A stretch of DNA of 64,000 nt from Marinobacterium sp. GTDB taxonomy: Bacteria; Pseudomonadota; Gammaproteobacteria; Pseudomonadales; Balneatricaceae. How positions within the stretch are numbered: the stretch's first letter is position 1; each line of letters opens with the position of its first letter. The stretch covers positions 27,436-91,435 of the forward strand of contig JAUWAC010000010.1 of NCBI GenBank assembly GCA_030602245.1, written 5' to 3'. Positions 35,403 to 48,139 of the stretch are shown one piece after another. The position numbers and the translations under genes were made by a program. The notes below the pieces were generated by a model. It made no database searches, had not been told where the DNA came from, and saw nothing but the letters and a program-made list of their open reading frames with translations.

Positions 35403-36920
35403 ATGAGTGTCAGCAGAGAGGTGCTGCCAGTCGCATTATACACGGCTGAACAGTGTCGTGCGCTGGACCGCACCGCGATCGAGCAGTTCGGTATTCCCGG
35501 CTTCAGACTGATGCAGCGGGCCGGCCACGCCGTGTGGGCCGTTATCGGTCAGCGCTGGCCCGGGCTCAGGACGATGACGGTACTGTGCGGTGCCGGCAAC
35601 AACGGGGGCGACGGTCTGGTGGTGGCCGGGCTCGCCTTTCAGGCCGGGCTTGAGGTGCAGCTGCTGGTGCTGGGCGACGACTACGAAGCACGCCTGCACG
35701 GCGAGGCGCTGGAGGCCTGGCACTGGATCTCGGGTCTGGGCATGAGAGCCGAGCGCTGGCATCCGGGGGTGGAGTTCGGCGGCGAGCTGATTGTCGATGC
35801 GGTGCTCGGCATCGGGCTGTCGGGGCCGGTGCGAGGAGAGGCTGCGCAGCTGATTGCTCAGATCAATCGGGCCGCGGCTCCGGTTGTGGCGGTGGATATC
35901 CCCTCCGGGCTTTGTGCCGATACCGGTGCGGTGCTGGGCAGTGCGGTGCGTGCCGATCTGACGCTGACCTTCATCGCACTGAAACAGGGACTGTTGACCC
36001 ATGAAGGAGTGGACTGTACCGGCGAGCTGCTGTTTGACGCGCTGCTGTTGCCGGATGAGGTCTATGAGCAGGTGCCGGTCAGTGCCTTTCGCACCGATAG
36101 CGACGATCTGCGGGAGCTGCTGCCACCGCGTGCCCGCTCAGGGCACAAGGGGCGATATGGCCATCTGCTGGTGATCGGTGGCGATCTGGGGATGGGCGGC
36201 GCGGCGTTGATGGCGGCGCAGGCGGCACTGCGCAGCGGCGCCGGACTGGTGACGCTGGCGACACGGGCCGAGCATCGCCAGGCGGCCCTGACGCGGATCC
36301 CGGAGGTGATGTGTCATGGCGTTGAGGATGGCGATGATCTGGAGCCGCTGCTGGCAAAGGCGGATGCGCTGGTGATCGGTCCGGGCCTTGGGCAGAGCGA
36401 ATGGGGTGAGAGTCTGTTGCAGGCGGCGCTGGCGAGCGATCTGCCGATGCTGCTGGATGCCGACGCGCTGAATCTGATCGCCGAACGTGAGGAGCGGCTG
36501 CCAGCGATCAACTGGGTACTGACGCCGCACCCGGGCGAGGCGGCGCGCCTGCTGGAGACGGACAGCGCCGATGTGCAGGCCAGTCGCTTTGAACAGGTGC
36601 GCGAGCTGCAGGCGCGCTACGGCGGTACCGTGGTGCTGAAAGGCGCCGGTACGCTGAGCTGTGATGGCGATGTGATCCACCTGTGCAGCGCCGGCAATCC
36701 CGGCATGGCGACGGCCGGCATGGGCGACATGCTCAGCGGCGTCATCGGTGCGCTGCTGGCGCAGGGGCTGGCACCGGTGGATGCGGCCCGGCTCGGTGTG
36801 CTGGTGCATGCACGGGCGGCTGATCGCTGCGCCGCCCGATTCGGCGCCCGCGGCCTGCTGGCGACCGATCTGCTTGAAACAATTCCGTTGGTATTGAATG
36901 GGCTGGAACATGATGGTTGA
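35403..36920 (+). CDS. nnr: Bifunctional NAD(P)HX epimerase / dehydratase
   Basis: 505 residues that repair damaged (hydrated) NADH and NADPH. The N-terminal epimerase domain (YjeF_N, ~1-215) has 'VLCGAGNNGGDGLVVA' and 'VAVDIPSGLCADTG'. The C-terminal ADP/ATP-dependent dehydratase domain (~230-500) has 'DALVIGPGLGQ', 'WVLTPHPGEAARLL' and the phosphate loop 'NPGMATAGMGDMLSGVIGAL'. The 3' end overlaps the start of tsaE. It belongs to the nnr-tsaE-amiB-mutL-miaA-hfq-hflXKC run. Confidence 0.95.
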   Translation: MSVSREVLPVALYTAEQCRALDRTAIEQFGIPGFRLMQRAGHAVWAVIGQRWPGLRTMTVLCGAGNNGGDGLVVAGLAFQAGLEVQLLVLGDDYEARLHGEALEAWHWISGLGMRAERWHPGVEFGGELIVDAVLGIGLSGPVRGEAAQLIAQINRAAAPVVAVDIPSGLCADTGAVLGSAVRADLTLTFIALKQGLLTHEGVDCTGELLFDALLLPDEVYEQVPVSAFRTDSDDLRELLPPRARSGHKGRYGHLLVIGGDLGMGGAALMAAQAALRSGAGLVTLATRAEHRQAALTRIPEVMCHGVEDGDDLEPLLAKADALVIGPGLGQSEWGESLLQAALASDLPMLLDADALNLIAEREERLPAINWVLTPHPGEAARLLETDSADVQASRFEQVRELQARYGGTVVLKGAGTLSCDGDVIHLCSAGNPGMATAGMGDMLSGVIGALLAQGLAPVDAARLGVLVHARAADRCAARFGARGLLATDLLETIPLVLNGLEHDG

Positions 36921-37371
36921 ACAGGCAATCGAACTTCTCGATGAAGCCGCCATGGTGGCGTTCGGTGAGCGGATCGCCGCGGCTGCGCAGGAGGGGGCCG
37001 TGATCTTCCTGCACGGGGATCTGGGGATGGGTAAAACCACGCTGTGTCGCGGGGTGCTGCACGGCTTCGGTCATGTCGGCGCCGTGAAGAGCCCGACCTA
37101 TACGCTGGTGGAACCGTACGATACTGCCCGTGGCCGGGTCTATCACTTCGATCTCTACCGCCTTGCCGATCCGGAAGAGCTCGAGTATCTCGGCATACGG
37201 GATTACTTTGATGCCCAGTCGCTGAGCCTGATCGAGTGGCCGGAGCGTGGTGCCGGGATATTGCCGGTGGCGGATCTCGAGATCGAAATTGAGCGGGCCG
37301 GGACAGGGCGGCGCCTGACATGGCAATATAACACTGAAAAAGGCCGCCGATTGGCCGATAAATTGATATAG
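36910..37371 (+). CDS. tsaE: tRNA threonylcarbamoyladenosine biosynthesis ATPase TsaE
   Basis: About 153 residues. The ATPase partner of TsaB/TsaD in making the t6A modification of tRNA. Walker A is 'GDLGMGKTTL'. The family features 'VKSPTYTLVEPYD', 'VYHFDLYRL' and 'SLIEWPERG' are all present. Two adjacent ATGs (36910 and 36913) inside the end of the nnr gene are possible starts; both imply overlap and coupling. Confidence 0.94.
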   Translation: MMVEQAIELLDEAAMVAFGERIAAAAQEGAVIFLHGDLGMGKTTLCRGVLHGFGHVGAVKSPTYTLVEPYDTARGRVYHFDLYRLADPEELEYLGIRDYFDAQSLSLIEWPERGAGILPVADLEIEIERAGTGRRLTWQYNTEKGRRLADKLI

Positions 37372-37419
37372 AAGCACTGTTTAGAAAGAGCCGTAACGCA
37401 GACAGAGGTGAAAGGGCGC

Positions 37420-38757
37420 GTGCGTAATCTGAAGGGGTTGGCATTGCTGCTGACGCTGCTGGCGAGTCAGTGGGTGCAGGCGGCAAGCAACATCGAAAAT
37501 ATCCGTGCCTGGCTGGCACCGGACAATATTCGTCTGGTGTTCGACCTCAGTTCGTCCGTCAAACACAACGTGTTCATGCTCGATAACCCGCGTCGGTTGG
37601 TGCTGGATATTGAGGATGCGCAGCTGGGTGTCGATGTGGCCGCGCTCGGTCTCAATAAGGGGCCGATCGATCAGGTGCGAACCGGCAGTCGTGGCGATGG
37701 CATCCGGCTGGTGCTCGATCTGAACAGCGATGTGAGTCCGAAAAGCTTTCAGCTCGACCCGAACGATCAGTATGGACACCGTCTGGTGCTGGATCTGGCG
37801 ATGGAAGTCGCTGACGCGCGCAAGCCGGTACAGCAGCCGCGCGCGCTGGAGAGTGGTCCTCTGCGCGACATCGTCATTGCCGTTGATGCCGGCCATGGCG
37901 GCGAAGATCCGGGTGCGCTGGGCCCGGGGCGTCTGAAAGAGAAAGATGTGGTGCTGGCGATTGCCAAAGAGGTCGCGCGTCTGATCAACGCCGAGCCCGG
38001 CTATCGCGCCGAGCTGATCCGCAGTGGTGATTATTACGTCAGTCTGCGCGGACGTACCCTGAAGGCGCGCAAGCTTAACGCCGATCTGTTTGTCTCCATC
38101 CATGCCGATGCCGCCCGTGACAAGCGTGCTCGTGGCGCGTCTGTCTGGGTGCTGTCGGGTCGCGGTGCAACCAGTGAGATGGGGCGCTGGCTGGCGCAGC
38201 GCGAGAACGGTGCCGACCTCATCGGCGGTGTTGGCTCGGTCAGTCTGGAGGATAAGGACGACCTGCTGGCCAGTGTGCTGCTCGATATGTCGATGACCGC
38301 GAGTCAGTCGAGCAGCCGCGAAGTCGCCAAGCGCGTGCACGCCAACATCGCCGACTTCGCCCGCATGCATAAGCCCTACGTCGAACAGGCGGGCTTTGTG
38401 GTGCTCAAGTCTCCGGATATTCCGTCGATTCTGGTCGAAACCGGTTTTATCTCCAACCCGAGCGAGGCGGAAAAACTGCGTAACCGCAGCTATCAGAAAC
38501 GGATGGCGCAGGCGGTGGTGCAGGGCATCAAGGCGCACTTCTGGGAGCGGCCGCCGGCGATGACGCATATCGCCGCGAAGAAGCGTGCCGGCGCGACGCT
38601 GGCGTCGGCTGAACGCACCTACAAGGTCGCACCGGGTGATACGCTGTCGGTGATCGCCGTGCGTAACGGCGTGTCGCTCGACTCGCTGCGCGAAGCCAAC
38701 GGCATTCGCGGGGATCGGATTCGTGTCGGTCAGGTGCTGCGAATTCCTGCCAGTTAA
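37420..38757 (+). CDS. amiB: N-acetylmuramoyl-L-alanine amidase (AMIN-Amidase_3-LysM)
   Basis: About 445 residues with a signal peptide ('LKGLALLLTLLASQWVQA'). An AMIN domain (~22-120) directs it to the septum or envelope. The zinc amidase domain (~145-370) has 'VAIDAGHGGEDPGALG', 'FVSIHADAA' and the catalytic Glu in 'ILVETGFISNP'. A C-terminal LysM peptidoglycan-binding module follows ('YKVAPGDTLSVIAVRNGVSL'). It cleaves septal peptidoglycan for daughter-cell separation. GTG 37420 is preferred (GAGGTG about 8 bases upstream); GTG 37408 would extend it by four residues. Confidence 0.93.
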   Translation: MRNLKGLALLLTLLASQWVQAASNIENIRAWLAPDNIRLVFDLSSSVKHNVFMLDNPRRLVLDIEDAQLGVDVAALGLNKGPIDQVRTGSRGDGIRLVLDLNSDVSPKSFQLDPNDQYGHRLVLDLAMEVADARKPVQQPRALESGPLRDIVIAVDAGHGGEDPGALGPGRLKEKDVVLAIAKEVARLINAEPGYRAELIRSGDYYVSLRGRTLKARKLNADLFVSIHADAARDKRARGASVWVLSGRGATSEMGRWLAQRENGADLIGGVGSVSLEDKDDLLASVLLDMSMTASQSSSREVAKRVHANIADFARMHKPYVEQAGFVVLKSPDIPSILVETGFISNPSEAEKLRNRSYQKRMAQAVVQGIKAHFWERPPAMTHIAAKKRAGATLASAERTYKVAPGDTLSVIAVRNGVSLDSLREANGIRGDRIRVGQVLRIPAS

Positions 38758-38814
38758 GTGGCTGAACTGTTACCCTTGCAGGCTGCCAAACCCTTTCCAG
38801 ATTCTGATGGTGCC

Positions 38815-40686
38815 ATGAGCCGAATACACCTGCTTTCACCGCAGCTGGCCAACCAGATTGCGGCCGGCGAAGTTGTCGAACGTCCTGCCTCTGTCGTCAA
38901 GGAACTGCTCGAAAACAGTCTCGATGCCGGGGCGCGCAAGCTCGACGTGGATGTCGAGCAGGGCGGGATCAAGCTGATTCGTCTGCGCGATGACGGCTTC
39001 GGTATCGACAAGGATGATCTGCCGCTGGCGCTGAGTCGTCATGCCACCTCGAAGATTCTGGCGCTGGAAGATCTCGAGGCCGTGGCCAGTCTCGGCTTTC
39101 GCGGCGAGGCCCTGGCCTCGATCAGCTCGGTTTCCCGTCTCACGCTGACCTCCCGCACGGCTGAGCAGGAGGCGGCGTGGCAGGTGCGCGCCGAGGGACG
39201 TGACATGGAAACCACGCTGGAGCCGGCCGCGCATCCCCGCGGTACCACCGTTGAAGTACGGGATCTGTTCTTCAATACACCGGCGCGGCGCAAGTTTCTG
39301 AAGACGGAACAGACCGAATTTCGCCACCTAGAGGAAGTGATCAAGCGGCTGGCGCTGAGTCGCTTCGATGTGGCCTTTAATCTGCAACACAATGGTCGCC
39401 GCGTGCAGCAGCTGCGCCCGGTCGACGGCGATCAGGCGCGGGAGCGCCGCCTCGCCTCGCTGCTCGGCGCGGCGTTCATCGAACAGGCTGTGCATCTGGA
39501 TGTCAGTGCTGAAGCGTCGGGCCTGCGTCTGTGGGGCTGGATCGGGCTGCCGACCTATTCGCGCAGTCAGGCGGATCAGCAGTACTTCTTCGTCAATGGC
39601 CGCATCATTCGGGACAAGGTGGTGACCCATGCGGTGCGTCAGGCGTACAGCGACGTGCTGTTCCATGGTCGCCACCCGGCCTTCGTGCTCTATCTGGAGC
39701 TGGATCCGGCGCTGGTCGACGTCAACGTGCACCCGACCAAACACGAAGTGCGATTCCGCGAAAGCCGCCTCGTGCACGACTTCATCTTCCGTACGTTGCA
39801 CCGCGTCATCGCCGATCTGCGCCCGCAGGATGCCGTGGCCACCGGGTTTGCCGCCCAAGGCGCAGCGTCCGCGCCGGCGGCGTCCGCAACGCTGGCGATG
39901 ACGCCGTCGCAGGGGCGTGTCGAGAGCGTCGGTTTCAGTCAGGCGCGGATGCCGCTCTATCAGGGCGGTAATGCCTACAACTCCGGTGCCAGTCCGTCGG
40001 GGCAGGCGGTGCGGGAGCAGATCAGTGCCTACGCCGATCTGCACCGGCCGGCGCAGCCGGGGCCTGATGGATCGGGTATGGCGGAGCCGAGTCCCGATCA
40101 GGTGCCGCCGTTGGGCTATGCCGTGGCGCAGCTGCATGGGGTCTATATTCTGGCCCAGAACGAGGCCGGTCTGGTGCTGGTTGATATGCATGCGGCGCAC
40201 GAACGGATCGTCTACGAGCGCATGAAAAAAGCATGGGAAGAGGACAAGGTCCGCTCGCAGCCGCTGCTGGTTCCGGTCAGTCTCAGTGTCAGCGAACGCG
40301 AGGCCGATCTGGCGGAGGAGCAGCCGGAGCTGTTTGAGCGGCTGGGCTTCAGGCTGGAGCGGATGGGCAGTGAAACGCTGACCGTGCGCGAAGTGCCGGT
40401 ATCGCTGGCACGGGCCGATGCGGGTCAGCTGGTGCGTGACGTACTGGCGGATCTGGTGGTGTTCGGCAGCAGTCAGCGCATCGAACAGAGCATCAACGAG
40501 CTGCTCGGTACCATGGCCTGTCACGGTGCGGTGCGCGCCAACCGTCAACTGACGCTGCCGGAGATGAATGCACTGCTGCGCGATATGGAGGCCACCGAAC
40601 GCAGCGGGCAGTGCAACCATGGGCGTCCGACCTGGACTCAGCTGAGCATGGCCGAGCTCGACAAGCTGTTTATGCGGGGGCAGTGA
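38815..40686 (+). CDS. mutL: DNA mismatch repair protein MutL with endonuclease motif
   Basis: About 623 residues. The GHKL ATPase motifs are intact: '[11 protein letters not shown]', 'DDGFGI' and '[10 protein letters not shown]'. The C-terminal domain carries [12 protein letters not shown] (near residue 457), which fits the MutL nicking motif DQHA-x2-E-x4-E with Met for Gln. It also has 'ACHGAVRAN' and 'CNHGRPTW'. This predicts a nicking MutL, as in bacteria lacking MutH. Start ATG 38815 begins the conserved '[19 protein letters not shown]'; a GTG at 38758 is in frame right after the amiB stop. Confidence 0.95.
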   Translation: MSRIHLLSPQLANQIAAGEVVERPASVVKELLENSLDAGARKLDVDVEQGGIKLIRLRDDGFGIDKDDLPLALSRHATSKILALEDLEAVASLGFRGEALASISSVSRLTLTSRTAEQEAAWQVRAEGRDMETTLEPAAHPRGTTVEVRDLFFNTPARRKFLKTEQTEFRHLEEVIKRLALSRFDVAFNLQHNGRRVQQLRPVDGDQARERRLASLLGAAFIEQAVHLDVSAEASGLRLWGWIGLPTYSRSQADQQYFFVNGRIIRDKVVTHAVRQAYSDVLFHGRHPAFVLYLELDPALVDVNVHPTKHEVRFRESRLVHDFIFRTLHRVIADLRPQDAVATGFAAQGAASAPAASATLAMTPSQGRVESVGFSQARMPLYQGGNAYNSGASPSGQAVREQISAYADLHRPAQPGPDGSGMAEPSPDQVPPLGYAVAQLHGVYILAQNEAGLVLVDMHAAHERIVYERMKKAWEEDKVRSQPLLVPVSLSVSEREADLAEEQPELFERLGFRLERMGSETLTVREVPVSLARADAGQLVRDVLADLVVFGSSQRIEQSINELLGTMACHGAVRANRQLTLPEMNALLRDMEATERSGQCNHGRPTWTQLSMAELDKLFMRGQ

Positions 40687-40687
40687 C

Positions 40688-41626
40688 GTGAGCGACACCC
40701 TGCCCCCGGCCCTGTTCCTGATGGGGCCGACCGCCTCCGGCAAGACAGCGCTGGCGATGGAGTTGTTCGACCGGCTGCCCTGTGAACTGATCAGCGTCGA
40801 TTCGGCGCTGATCTATCGCGGCATGGATATCGGGACTGCAAAGCCGGACGCCGCGCTGCTGAGACGCTATCCGCATCGGCTGATCGATATTCGTGACCCG
40901 GCCGAAAGCTATTCCGCCGCCGAGTTTCGTGCCGATGCGCTGGCGGCGATGGCCGAGATCACGGCGGCGGGGCGTATTCCGGTGCTGGTTGGCGGCACCA
41001 TGCTGTATTTCAATGCGTTGCAGAAGGGGTTGGCGACCTTGCCGGAAGCCAATCCGCAGCTGCGTGCCGAGATCGAGGCGGATGCCGCCCGTCTGGGCTG
41101 GCCGGCGCTGCACGCGCGGCTGGCCAGGCTGGACCCGGCGGCCGGCGCGCGCCTGAAACCGACCGACTCGCAGCGTATCGAGCGGGCGCTGGAGGTCGTG
41201 CTGCTGACCGGCAAACCGATCAGTGAGCACTGGGCCGAACAGGCCGACGCTGTGCTGCCCTACCGAGTCACGCCGATGGCGCTGATGCCGGGTGATCGTG
41301 CCCGTCTGCACCAGCGGATCGAGATCCGCTTCGATCAGATGCTGGCGGAAGGGTTCGAAGAGGAGGTGCGCCGGCTGCACGAGCGGGAGGATCTGCATGC
41401 GGATCTGCCGTCGATTCGTTGCGTCGGCTACCGACAGATGTGGGCGTACCTCGAGGGACGGATGAGCTATGACGAGATGCGCTACCGTGGCATCGTCGCG
41501 ACCCGGCAGTTGGCCAAGCGGCAACTGACCTGGCTGCGCGGCTGGCCCGGCGTGCACTGGTTCGACAGCGAAAGCGATAATTTCCTGCATGCCGCCTTGA
41601 ACTTGGCAGAAGCAGCCATTATATAA
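40688..41626 (+). CDS. miaA: tRNA dimethylallyltransferase
   Basis: 312 residues. It adds the isopentenyl group to A37 of UNN-reading tRNAs. The P-loop is '[13 protein letters not shown]' (near 12-24). '[19 protein letters not shown]' and '[14 protein letters not shown]' form the family core, and the '[15 protein letters not shown]' tail matches. The start is GTG, one base after the mutL stop codon, which suggests coupling. The hfq promoter probably lies inside its 3' end. Confidence 0.96.
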   Translation: MSDTLPPALFLMGPTASGKTALAMELFDRLPCELISVDSALIYRGMDIGTAKPDAALLRRYPHRLIDIRDPAESYSAAEFRADALAAMAEITAAGRIPVLVGGTMLYFNALQKGLATLPEANPQLRAEIEADAARLGWPALHARLARLDPAAGARLKPTDSQRIERALEVVLLTGKPISEHWAEQADAVLPYRVTPMALMPGDRARLHQRIEIRFDQMLAEGFEEEVRRLHEREDLHADLPSIRCVGYRQMWAYLEGRMSYDEMRYRGIVATRQLAKRQLTWLRGWPGVHWFDSESDNFLHAALNLAEAAII

Positions 41627-41627
41627 T
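41597..41627 (+). promoter_or_regulatory. Probable hfq promoter within the end of miaA
   Basis: -10 TATAAT at 41622-41627, about 95 bp before hfq. The best -35 is TTGAAC at 41597-41602 (19-bp spacer). hfq promoters within miaA are known in E. coli. Confidence 0.45.
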
Positions 41628-41720
41628 GACCTGCTCCGGCGTTTGTTCCGGCCCCGCTGGGCTGGCGGCGGAGACAATACCAACTACAACGATCGATTCT
41701 TTTTCGGGAAGGAGTTTGCA

Positions 41721-41960
41721 ATGTCAAAAGGGCAGTCTTTACAAGACCCTTATCTGAATGTGCTGCGCAAGGAGCGTATTCCGGTATCCATCTTTCTGGT
41801 GAACGGTATCAAACTGCAGGGACAGATCGAGTCATTCGATCAGTTCGTTATCCTGCTGAAGAACACCGTCAGCCAGATGGTCTACAAACATGCCATCTCA
41901 ACAGTGGTTCCGTCACGCCCGGTGAAACTGCCGCAGGGCGACGAGAAGGCGGCAGACTGA
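41721..41960 (+). CDS. hfq: RNA chaperone Hfq
   Basis: 79 residues. An Sm-like hexameric RNA chaperone that pairs small RNAs with mRNAs. The Sm1/Sm2 motifs are complete: '[41 protein letters not shown]' and '[17 protein letters not shown]'. The C-terminal tail is very short (PQGDEKAAD). A GGAAGGAG site precedes ATG 41721. It is followed by hflX. Confidence 0.97.
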   Translation: MSKGQSLQDPYLNVLRKERIPVSIFLVNGIKLQGQIESFDQFVILLKNTVSQMVYKHAISTVVPSRPVKLPQGDEKAAD

Positions 41961-41968
41961 GGTTCTAA

Positions 41969-43288
41969 TTGTTTTTCGAACGTCCCGACTCGGGCGAGCG
42001 AGCGATCCTCGTCCATATTGAGCTGTCCTCCGACAAGGACAGCGAAGACCCACGGGAACTTGAAGAGCTGGCGCTCTCCGCCGGCGCCGATCCGGTCGAT
42101 TTTCTGACCGGGTCGCGCGCCGAACCAAGTCCCAAATTTTTCCTCGGTGCCGGCAAGGTCGAAGAGCTCAGTGCGCTGGTGCAGCAGCATCAGGCGGAAC
42201 TGGTCATTTTCAACCATGCGCTGAGCCCCGCTCAGGAACGAAATCTCGAACGTGAAATCAAATGCCGGGTACTCGATCGTACCGGGCTGATTCTCGACAT
42301 CTTTGCCCAGCGAGCCCGTACCCATGAGGGTAAGCTGCAGGTGGAGCTGGCTCAGCTTGAGCACATGTCGACGCGCCTGGTGCGCGGCTGGACCCACCTG
42401 GAGCGTCAGAAAGGCGGTATCGGTCTGCGTGGTCCGGGTGAAACTCAGCTGGAAACCGACCGTCGCCTGCTGCGTGCGCGAATCAAGTCGATCCAGAAGC
42501 GGCTGGAAAAGGTACGCACCCAGCGCGAACAGGGACGTCGTGCCCGTCGTCGTGCCGAGGTGCCGACTGTAGCGCTGGTGGGCTATACCAACGCCGGCAA
42601 GTCGACGCTGTTCAACCGCATGACGGAAGCCAGCGTCTACGCGGCCGACCAGTTGTTCGCGACGCTCGATCCGACGCTGCGGCGCATCGAGCTGTCCGAT
42701 GTGGGGCCGGCCATTCTGGCCGATACGGTGGGCTTTATTCGTCATCTGCCGCACAAGCTGGTCGAATCGTTCCGTGCCACGCTGCAGGAAACCGTCGAGG
42801 CGACGCTGCTGCTGCATGTGATCGATGCCTATGACGAGGAGCGCCAGGATCATATCGATCAGGTGCACGACGTGTTGCAGGAGATCGGCGCAGACGAGGT
42901 GCCGGTACTGCAGGTGTACAACAAGATCGACCTGCTGCCCGGACAGGAGCCGCGGGTCGATCGCGACGAAGACGGTGTGGCGCAGCGAGTCTGGGTGTCG
43001 GCACAGAACGGTCTGGGTACCGATCTGTTGATGGACGCGATTCGCGAGCGGCTCAGCGGTGACATGTTCCACGATACGCTGGAGCTGATGCCCGATCAGG
43101 GGCAGTTCCGCGCGCAGCTGTATGCGCAGGGTGCGGTGCTGACTGAACGGGTGGACGACGAAGGGCGTATACAACTGGAGGTGCGCATGCCGATGCGGGA
43201 TATTCGCCAGCTGCTGAGTCGGCTGGGAATACCGGCGGAACGCTATCTGCCGCCGTTGCCGCAGCCGGACGAGGTTGCGCACGGTTAG
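41969..43288 (+). CDS. hflX: Ribosome-associated GTPase HflX
   Basis: 439 residues. A GTPase that splits or rescues stalled ribosomes. It has an N-terminal HflX domain and a coiled linker ('LERQKGGIGLRGPGETQLETDRRLL'). The GTPase domain has G1 'GYTNAGKSTLFN', switch II 'DTVGFI' and G4 'NKIDLL'. The start is TTG 41969 with GAGG 6 bases upstream, overlapping the hfq stop region. Confidence 0.95.
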   Translation: MFFERPDSGERAILVHIELSSDKDSEDPRELEELALSAGADPVDFLTGSRAEPSPKFFLGAGKVEELSALVQQHQAELVIFNHALSPAQERNLEREIKCRVLDRTGLILDIFAQRARTHEGKLQVELAQLEHMSTRLVRGWTHLERQKGGIGLRGPGETQLETDRRLLRARIKSIQKRLEKVRTQREQGRRARRRAEVPTVALVGYTNAGKSTLFNRMTEASVYAADQLFATLDPTLRRIELSDVGPAILADTVGFIRHLPHKLVESFRATLQETVEATLLLHVIDAYDEERQDHIDQVHDVLQEIGADEVPVLQVYNKIDLLPGQEPRVDRDEDGVAQRVWVSAQNGLGTDLLMDAIRERLSGDMFHDTLELMPDQGQFRAQLYAQGAVLTERVDDEGRIQLEVRMPMRDIRQLLSRLGIPAERYLPPLPQPDEVAHG

Positions 43289-43308
43289 GGCGCCCCCTAG
43301 AATTTTTT
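43286..43308 (+). terminator. Small hairpin with T-run after hflX
   Basis: TAGGG - CGCC - CCCTA (starting at the hflX stop codon), then GAATTTTTT. The stem is only 5 bp, so it is probably a partial terminator or attenuator before hflK. Confidence 0.4.
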
Positions 43309-43340
43309 AACTTTCAAGCGTTTTCACAACGGAGAACTCT

Positions 43341-44540
43341 ATGGCCTGGAATGAGCCTGGCGGGAATGGCAACAACCATGACCCCTGGAGCAGTGGCGGC
43401 AAGGACAACCGCGGCAAGCGTGGTCCGGATCAGGGGCCGCCTGATCTCGACGAGGCGCTGCGTAAGCTGCAGGATCGACTGAACACCCTGTTCGGCGGCG
43501 GCAAAAAGCGCGGCGGCGGAGCTGGCGGCAGCGGAGCCGGCGGTGGCGGCTTCGGTTTTGTGCTCGTCGTGCTGGTGCTGGCGGCGCTGTTCTGGGCCGG
43601 GATGGGGTTCTACACCGTCGATCAGCCGGAGCGTGGCGTTGTCCTGCGTCTGGGCAAGTTCCACGAGATCGTGCAGCCGGGTCTGCAATGGAACCCGCCG
43701 CTGATCGACGAAGTGACGCTGGTGAACACCGAGGTGGTGCGTACGCACAACCATGATTCCCAGATGCTCACCGAAGACGAAAATATCGTGTACGTGGATC
43801 TGACCGTGCAGTACGTGGCGACGGATCCCAAGGCGTTCACGCTCAACGTGCGCAATCCGGAAGAGAGTCTGGCCCACGCCGCCGAGTCCGCGCTGCGTCA
43901 CGTGGTCGGTACCACCGAACTGCACTCGATCCTGACCGAAGGGCGTGAAACGCTGGGTATTCAGGTGCAGGAGCGTCTGCAGCGCTACATGGAGTTCTAC
44001 GGCACCGGTATCAATATCTCCCAGGTCAACATCAAGAACGCGCAGGCGCCGAGCCAGGTGCAGGATGCGTTCGATGACGTGATCAAGGCGCGTGAGGATG
44101 AGCAGCGCGTGATCAACCAGGCGCAGACCTATGCCAACGGCGTGGTGCCGGAAGCGCGTGGTAACGCGCAGCGTATCATCGAGGAGGCAAACGCCTACCG
44201 TGAAGAGATCGTGGCGCGTGCCACCGGTGAGGCGCAGCGTTTCTCCGCCCTGCTGGGCGAGTATGAGAAGGCGCCGGAAGTTACCCGTCAGCGTCTCTAC
44301 CTTGAGACGATGCAGGACGTGCTCGGTAACACACCGAAGGTGCTGGTCGATGTCGACGGTGGCAACAACATGATGTATCTGCCACTCGACAAGCTGATGG
44401 AGCGTCGCTCCGATCTGCGTGACAGCAGCGGTCAGCCGGTACGGCTCGACGACGACACGCTCAACAAGCTCGCCGACGAAGTGATGGAAAATCTGCGTCA
44501 GCGTCAAAATACACCGACAACCACCCGGGAGGGCCGCTGA
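43341..44540 (+). CDS. hflK: FtsH protease modulator HflK
   Basis: 399 residues. An SPFH-family membrane protein that, with HflC, forms a large periplasmic cage around the FtsH protease. A Gly/Asn-rich cytoplasmic N-terminus contains a 'GGGKKRGGGAGGSGAGGGG' stretch. One membrane helix follows (~73-92), then the SPFH/band-7 domain ('YTVDQPERGVVLRLGKFHEIV') and long C-terminal helices. The stop overlaps the hflC start by one base. Confidence 0.95.
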   Translation: MAWNEPGGNGNNHDPWSSGGKDNRGKRGPDQGPPDLDEALRKLQDRLNTLFGGGKKRGGGAGGSGAGGGGFGFVLVVLVLAALFWAGMGFYTVDQPERGVVLRLGKFHEIVQPGLQWNPPLIDEVTLVNTEVVRTHNHDSQMLTEDENIVYVDLTVQYVATDPKAFTLNVRNPEESLAHAAESALRHVVGTTELHSILTEGRETLGIQVQERLQRYMEFYGTGINISQVNIKNAQAPSQVQDAFDDVIKAREDEQRVINQAQTYANGVVPEARGNAQRIIEEANAYREEIVARATGEAQRFSALLGEYEKAPEVTRQRLYLETMQDVLGNTPKVLVDVDGGNNMMYLPLDKLMERRSDLRDSSGQPVRLDDDTLNKLADEVMENLRQRQNTPTTTREGR

Positions 44541-45418
44541 TGAATGCCAAGTCCCTGTATGCACTGATCGCAGTGCTGGTCGTTGTGCTGGTGGGCTCCA
44601 AATCGCTGTACATCGTCAAGGAAACCGAGCGTGCCGTGAAGCTGCGTTTCGGTGAGCTGGTGGATGCGGATATCAAGCCGGGCCTGCACTTCAAGATTCC
44701 GTTCGTGCACACGGTGCGTACCTTCGATGCGCGGGTGCAGACGCTGGATGGCCGTCCGCAGTCGTTCCTGACGCTGGAGAAGAAACGACTGATCGTCGAC
44801 TCCTTCGTCAAGTGGCGTATTGCGGATCCGGCGAAGTACTACACCTCCATCTCGGGTGATCTGTTCCGTGCCTCCGAGCGTCTGGCCAACAACATCGAAG
44901 AGCAGCTGCGTAACCAGTTTGGTGAGCGCACGGTGACCGAAGTGGTGTCCGGCGAGCGTGAGGAGCTGATGGATGCGGTGATCCGCGATCTGAGTCGTCG
45001 TGCCAGCGAGCAGTTCGGAATCGAGATCATCGATGTGCGCGTCAAGCGCATCGATCTGCCGACCGAAGTCTCCTCTTCCGTGTACGAGCGTATGCGCACC
45101 GAGCGTCAGCGGCTGGCGCGTGAACTGCGTGCCCGTGGTCGTGAGCTGGCAGAGGGTATCCGGGCCGATGCCGACCGTCAGCGCACCGTCATTCTGGCCG
45201 AGGCCTATCGCGAGTCCGAGCAGGTCCGTGGTGAGGGTGATGCCGAGGCGGCGCGTATCTATGCCGAGGCGTACAGCGTGAACCCGGAATTCTATGCCTT
45301 CTATCGCAGCCTGCAGGCGTATCGCGACACCTTCAGTGGTGGCGGCGACGTCATGCTGCTGAAGCCGGATTCGGAGTTCTTCCGCTACCTGGATAACGCC
45401 AATCCGCCGCGGCCGTGA
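44540..45418 (+). CDS. hflC: FtsH protease modulator HflC
   Basis: 292 residues. The partner of HflK. A single N-terminal membrane helix (~5-23) is followed by the SPFH domain ('YIVKETERAVKLRFGELVD', 'KRLIVDSFVKWRI') and helical repeats rich in Ala/Glu/Arg ('LAEAYRESEQVRGEGDAEAARIY'). Its start shares a base with the hflK stop. Two stacked hairpins end the operon. Confidence 0.95.
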   Translation: MNAKSLYALIAVLVVVLVGSKSLYIVKETERAVKLRFGELVDADIKPGLHFKIPFVHTVRTFDARVQTLDGRPQSFLTLEKKRLIVDSFVKWRIADPAKYYTSISGDLFRASERLANNIEEQLRNQFGERTVTEVVSGEREELMDAVIRDLSRRASEQFGIEIIDVRVKRIDLPTEVSSSVYERMRTERQRLARELRARGRELAEGIRADADRQRTVILAEAYRESEQVRGEGDAEAARIYAEAYSVNPEFYAFYRSLQAYRDTFSGGGDVMLLKPDSEFFRYLDNANPPRP

Positions 45419-45432
45419 TCGTTTTGGTCGCA

Positions 45433-45501
45433 GAAACCGGGTGCCCCTGGGCCCCGGTTTCATGGTAATATTCCGCAACCGGGTCAAGGCCCGGTTTTTT
45501 T
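45433..45501 (+). terminator. Two stacked hairpins after hflC, the second a Rho-independent terminator
   Basis: First hairpin: GAAACCGGG (45433-45441) with CCCGGTTTC (45453-45461). Second: ACCGGG with CCCGGT (about 45478-45495), followed by a run of T. Confidence 0.8.
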
Positions 45502-45553
45502 GTGGATCCCCGCCCGATTCACTGATCCTGAGTTAACCGAACTGGAGTACCGC

Positions 45554-48063
<2,510 letters not shown>

Positions 48064-48079
48064 ACTGAGCACCAGGGGT

Positions 48080-48113
48080 AAAAAAAGGCCGCGCAAACGC
48101 GCGGCCTTTTTTG
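48080..48113. terminator. Bidirectional terminator between purA and suhB
   Basis: AAGGCCGCGC - AAAC - GCGCGGCCTT with an A-run before and a T-run after. It can stop transcripts from both sides. Confidence 0.92.
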
Positions 48114-48139
48114 TTAGCTCATAGCAGCGGTCGTGGTGC

